The notes below the pieces were generated by a model. That model had not been told where the DNA came from and searched no databases. It was given only the letters and a program-made list of their open reading frames with translations. Both the position numbers and the translations under genes were made by a program. This document shows positions 4,605 through 7,308 of a stretch of 7,308 nucleotides of DNA, piece after piece. Position 1 is the stretch's first letter. Each line of letters begins with the position of its first letter. The DNA comes from Bacteroidales bacterium (GTDB lineage: Bacteria > Bacteroidota > Bacteroidia > Bacteroidales > JAADGE01), in the NCBI GenBank assembly GCA_026987795.1, contig JALSMF010000425.1, positions 1 to 7,308 on the forward strand, in the 5' to 3' direction.

Positions 4605-7307
4605 TTAATGACCGGAAATTTGCCCAAAAACTAAATACGGCAAATATAATTTTACGATTGTTTCGTTATCGTCGCTTATTATTTCCGTATAAAAACGCTC
4701 TTTTCCGGAACTTGTGTTTAAAAGTTTTATTCGGTCTTTTACTATTTCCAAACCTTTTGATGTTTGTATTTTTTGGTTTTTGTTTTCGGAACTTTTTTTA
4801 AAACCTACGCCGTTATCGCTTATTGAGCAAAGCAGAATATTGTTTTCTAATCGCTTAAATTCAACAATTATTCTGCCGTTTTTCAGTGTATGCACTCTTC
4901 CGTGTTTTATTGAATTTTCTATAAGCGGTTGTATAAGCATAGGAGGTATAAGCGTGGTTTTTACGTTAATTTTTCTGTCTGTTTTGAACAATACTTTAAA
5001 ATTTTTGCCGAATCGCATTTGTTCAAGTATTACATAATTTTTCAAATATTCAATTTCTTCTTCCGTACTTACGGTTTTTCGGGAAGCATTGTTGAGTGTT
5101 TGGCGAAGCAGATTAGCAAAATAACCGAGATAATCGTTTGCTTTGTCGGTTTCTTTTCCGAGAATGTAGTTTTGAATTGCGGTAACGGCATTAAATACAA
5201 AATGCGGGTTCATTTGTGCCTGCAAAGCTCTCATTTCCGTTTCGGCAATTTGTTTGTTCAGTTCAATTTGTCGTTTTTTGTCTTTGTTTATTTTCTTAAA
5301 ACGCAGAAAAACGGCAAGCCAAACAGCTCCGGAAATAAAAAATACCGCAAATCCGTAAAACCAAAATTTTTTATACCAAGGTTTCAGTATTTTAATTTTT
5401 ATTTTAAGCGGTCGGGCAAATTTGTTTGTATTAAGATTTTTCGAAATAACTTCAAAAATATATTTTCCCGGCGGCAGCTTAAAAAAAGATGCGGTTCTTG
5501 TTTCGGTAAATTCGGTAAAATCTTTTTGGTGCGGGTACAAACGATAAGCAAACAGGTCTTTTTCCGGATTCAAGTAATTCAAAATATCAAAATTAAATTC
5601 GATATTGTTTTCAAAATGTCTAAAAATGAGTGTGTTTTTACGGTTTTTGATTTTTGCAAGCAGCGTATCTTTAAAGTTCAGTTTAAAATTTGTCAGTTTA
5701 ATTTCATTCGGTTTGTTTGTTTTTTTGTTGCCGATAAATTTTACGATTTTATTTCCGGAAACAAAATACAGTTTGTCCGAGGTGTCAATTACGGGCGAGC
5801 TTGTTTGCGTTCCGCCGAGTCCTTCTTGATTGTCAAAAAAAGTGATATTAACTTCTCCCGTATCGTAAAATGTGTTTAAATTAATGATGTTTAAGCCGTT
5901 GTTTGTAAAAACGAAAAGTTTATTCTCATTGTTACAGGCAATTTGATTGATGATATTTCCTTTTATGCCGTCTTTATTGTTTACGGTTTTTAAAAGACGA
6001 AGCGTATCGGCAGCGTATTCGTAAATATATAGTTCGTTATTTACCGACGATGTTATGATATGTCCTTTTTTGTCGATGCAAACATCGCTGAGCCGGTTTG
6101 TTTTTATTTCCGAATTTTTTATGTTGAAATTAATTACGGAATCATTTTCAAACAGGTTAAGCCCGTTGGTAAGGGTTGATTCCCAAATTTTTGTTCCGTT
6201 TTTTAAAAAACGACTTGCATCGGCACCCTTTTGGTCGTAATTTACTCTTATACGGGTCATTATGTTATTGTGTAAACGAAAATAATAAATACGGTTCCAG
6301 CCGGATTTTACAAGTAAATCGGGTAAAGTAAAAACATAATGTTCTCTGTAATCGGAACTTATATTATATCTTCCCGTAAGTTTTCCGGCAAGATTAAATC
6401 TGAAAATGCCGATATTTGTTGTCGCATATATGTTGTTTTCAAAATCGGTAAAAAAAGAAAAAACAGTAAACGGTCTTTCGGCAAAATTTTTAAATATGCT
6501 TCGGGCTTTTACAAAATCGTTTTTAAACTGCAAAAAGAACTTCTTTTCGATTTTTTTTACGAGCGTATCGTTTTTAAAAATATAAATACCGTTATTTGAT
6601 GCTGCCCAAATTTTATTTTCTTTATCAAGCGTAATCTTTGTTATTTTTACGTCCTTATCGGGAAGCATAATGTATTTGAATTTCGGCAAGGGGGTAATAT
6701 ACAAGCCGTTTTTTACGGTTCCCGTCCATAAAAGCTCTTGTTTTTTGTCGTAAAATACCGAAAAAATCAGCGGGTCGTCAATTCCGAAATCGGAAGAAAA
6801 GTTGCGGCAGTTTTTACCGTCGTATCTGAAAATGCCGCCCGGTTCTTCCATATCGGCATATGCCCAAGCCGAAAACCAAACATTTTTTTCGTTATCTTCC
6901 GAAAAGCTGAAAACCTGTCCTATGTTTTCAAAAATAAAACTTGTGTCTTTTTTAAACACCTCAATACCTTTTCTCCAATATGAAATGAGAGTGTCGTGTT
7001 TTGAACTGACGAAAACACCGGAAACCGGTAATTTTTGGCACAGCCGGTCGGTTTTTTCTGCCGGTATAAGCGTTTTGCTTTCCGGAAAAAATTTATACGT
7101 TGTGTTGCCGGCATAGGTGTAAACGTAAATAAAACTGTCGGTTTCGAGAAAATCGGTAACCTGCATACGTTTTATGATGTTTCCTTCGCCGTCTTTCAGT
7201 TTTTCCGGTTGAAAGTTTACCAAAGTGTCGTCGTAAAAAACGGAAAGAGCATTGTCGGCACCGGCTAAAATGCAATTGAATTTTTCGGAATAATAAATTT
7301 TTCGCAC
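4605..7307 (-). CDS. Sensor histidine kinase: Reg_prop beta-propeller, Y_Y_Y, TM, LytS/YpdA-type His_kinase and HATPase (N-terminus beyond the window)
   Basis: Membrane sensor with a periplasmic ligand-binding part and a cytoplasmic kinase. The 5' end is cut: the frame is open to the right edge, the GTG at 7307-7305 is probably an ordinary valine, and no signal peptide is visible. Of about 900 visible residues, 1-530 hold some nine irregular two-component-regulator propeller repeats, for example KIWAASNNGIYIFKND (232-247), NNIYATTNIGIFRFN (291-305) and NKLFVFTNNGLNI (462-474). Residues about 537-642 are a Y_Y_Y domain. A transmembrane helix spans about 648-670, then a basic coiled-coil linker (671-700). 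The His_kinase domain (PF06580) contains QMNPHFVFNAV with phospho-accepting His702. The HATPase has an N-box ENSIKHG (Asn798), a G1 box SDNGVGF (Asp831) and a G2-like KGLEIV (Gly852). No receiver or AraC domain follows, so this is not a one-piece hybrid system; a separate LytTR-type regulator is expected elsewhere. The ligand is unknown. Confidence 0.9.
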   Translation of the reverse strand: MRKIYYSEKFNCILAGADNALSVFYDDTLVNFQPEKLKDGEGNIIKRMQVTDFLETDSFIYVYTYAGNTTYKFFPESKTLIPAEKTDRLCQKLPVSGVFVSSKHDTLISYWRKGIEVFKKDTSFIFENIGQVFSFSEDNEKNVWFSAWAYADMEEPGGIFRYDGKNCRNFSSDFGIDDPLIFSVFYDKKQELLWTGTVKNGLYITPLPKFKYIMLPDKDVKITKITLDKENKIWAASNNGIYIFKNDTLVKKIEKKFFLQFKNDFVKARSIFKNFAERPFTVFSFFTDFENNIYATTNIGIFRFNLAGKLTGRYNISSDYREHYVFTLPDLLVKSGWNRIYYFRLHNNIMTRIRVNYDQKGADASRFLKNGTKIWESTLTNGLNLFENDSVINFNIKNSEIKTNRLSDVCIDKKGHIITSSVNNELYIYEYAADTLRLLKTVNNKDGIKGNIINQIACNNENKLFVFTNNGLNIINLNTFYDTGEVNITFFDNQEGLGGTQTSSPVIDTSDKLYFVSGNKIVKFIGNKKTNKPNEIKLTNFKLNFKDTLLAKIKNRKNTLIFRHFENNIEFNFDILNYLNPEKDLFAYRLYPHQKDFTEFTETRTASFFKLPPGKYIFEVISKNLNTNKFARPLKIKIKILKPWYKKFWFYGFAVFFISGAVWLAVFLRFKKINKDKKRQIELNKQIAETEMRALQAQMNPHFVFNAVTAIQNYILGKETDKANDYLGYFANLLRQTLNNASRKTVSTEEEIEYLKNYVILEQMRFGKNFKVLFKTDRKINVKTTLIPPMLIQPLIENSIKHGRVHTLKNGRIIVEFKRLENNILLCSISDNGVGFKKSSENKNQKIQTSKGLEIVKDRIKLLNTSSGKERFYTEIISDDNETIVKLYLPYLVFGQISGH

Positions 7308-7308
7308 A

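Noticed and set aside
4601..4608. TTAATTAA palindrome at the kinase stop codon.
   Set aside because: An 8-bp AT-only palindrome is expected by chance in AT-rich DNA and has no supporting context.
4929..5879. Long open frame (316 codons) on the plus strand opposite the kinase gene.
   Set aside because: It lies wholly antisense to conserved kinase and Y_Y_Y sequence. Its translation is Phe/Lys/Cys-rich low-complexity with no recognisable domain, as expected for a shadow frame of AT-rich DNA.
1..7308. Search for tRNA or rRNA genes, CRISPR repeats, insertion-sequence ends, phage or defence genes.
   Set aside because: I saw no spaced direct repeats, transposase motifs, tRNA-like sequences or defence domains. 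Coding sequence accounts for almost the whole window and its style is uniform throughout.

Overview
The window looks like an ordinary chromosomal segment of a Bacteroidota bacterium, probably Bacteroidales-like, although I cannot name the genus. The supports are: strongly AT-rich DNA; gene starts with no Shine-Dalgarno sequence; -7 promoter elements of the Bacteroidota type (TAnnTTTG); a lipoprotein joining an N-terminal DUF4369-like region to a TlpA/ResA thioredoxin domain; and a large beta-propeller / Y_Y_Y / LytS-type sensor kinase. The last two architectures are characteristic of this phylum.

Layout, left to right. On the plus strand, the 3' part of an NhaC-family Na+/H+ antiporter gene runs off the left edge. 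A 172-bp gap follows, with a candidate promoter and inverted repeats. Next is a periplasmic thioredoxin-like lipoprotein gene, which ends in a good hairpin-plus-T-tract terminator. That terminator abuts, or contains, the start of a YafK/DpaA-like L,D-transpeptidase-fold lipoprotein gene. An LpxH-like metallophosphoesterase gene follows, with a promoter so close to its ATG that the mRNA would be nearly leaderless. After a 38-bp convergent gap, the minus strand carries the 3' portion of a very large sensor histidine kinase gene, whose 5' end lies beyond the right edge.

Functionally, every complete gene concerns the cell envelope: a surface or periplasmic redox lipoprotein, a peptidoglycan-modifying lipoprotein and a candidate lipid A biosynthesis enzyme. 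They are flanked by an ion antiporter and a membrane sensor kinase. The terminator and separate promoter elements suggest mostly individual transcription units rather than one operon. I found no RNA gene, insertion sequence, CRISPR array or phage gene, and nothing I would call a previously undescribed system. The points worth a second look are local: start-site architecture, a structured leader, the GNHD variant of the LpxH-like enzyme, and the substrate of the YafK-like enzyme.
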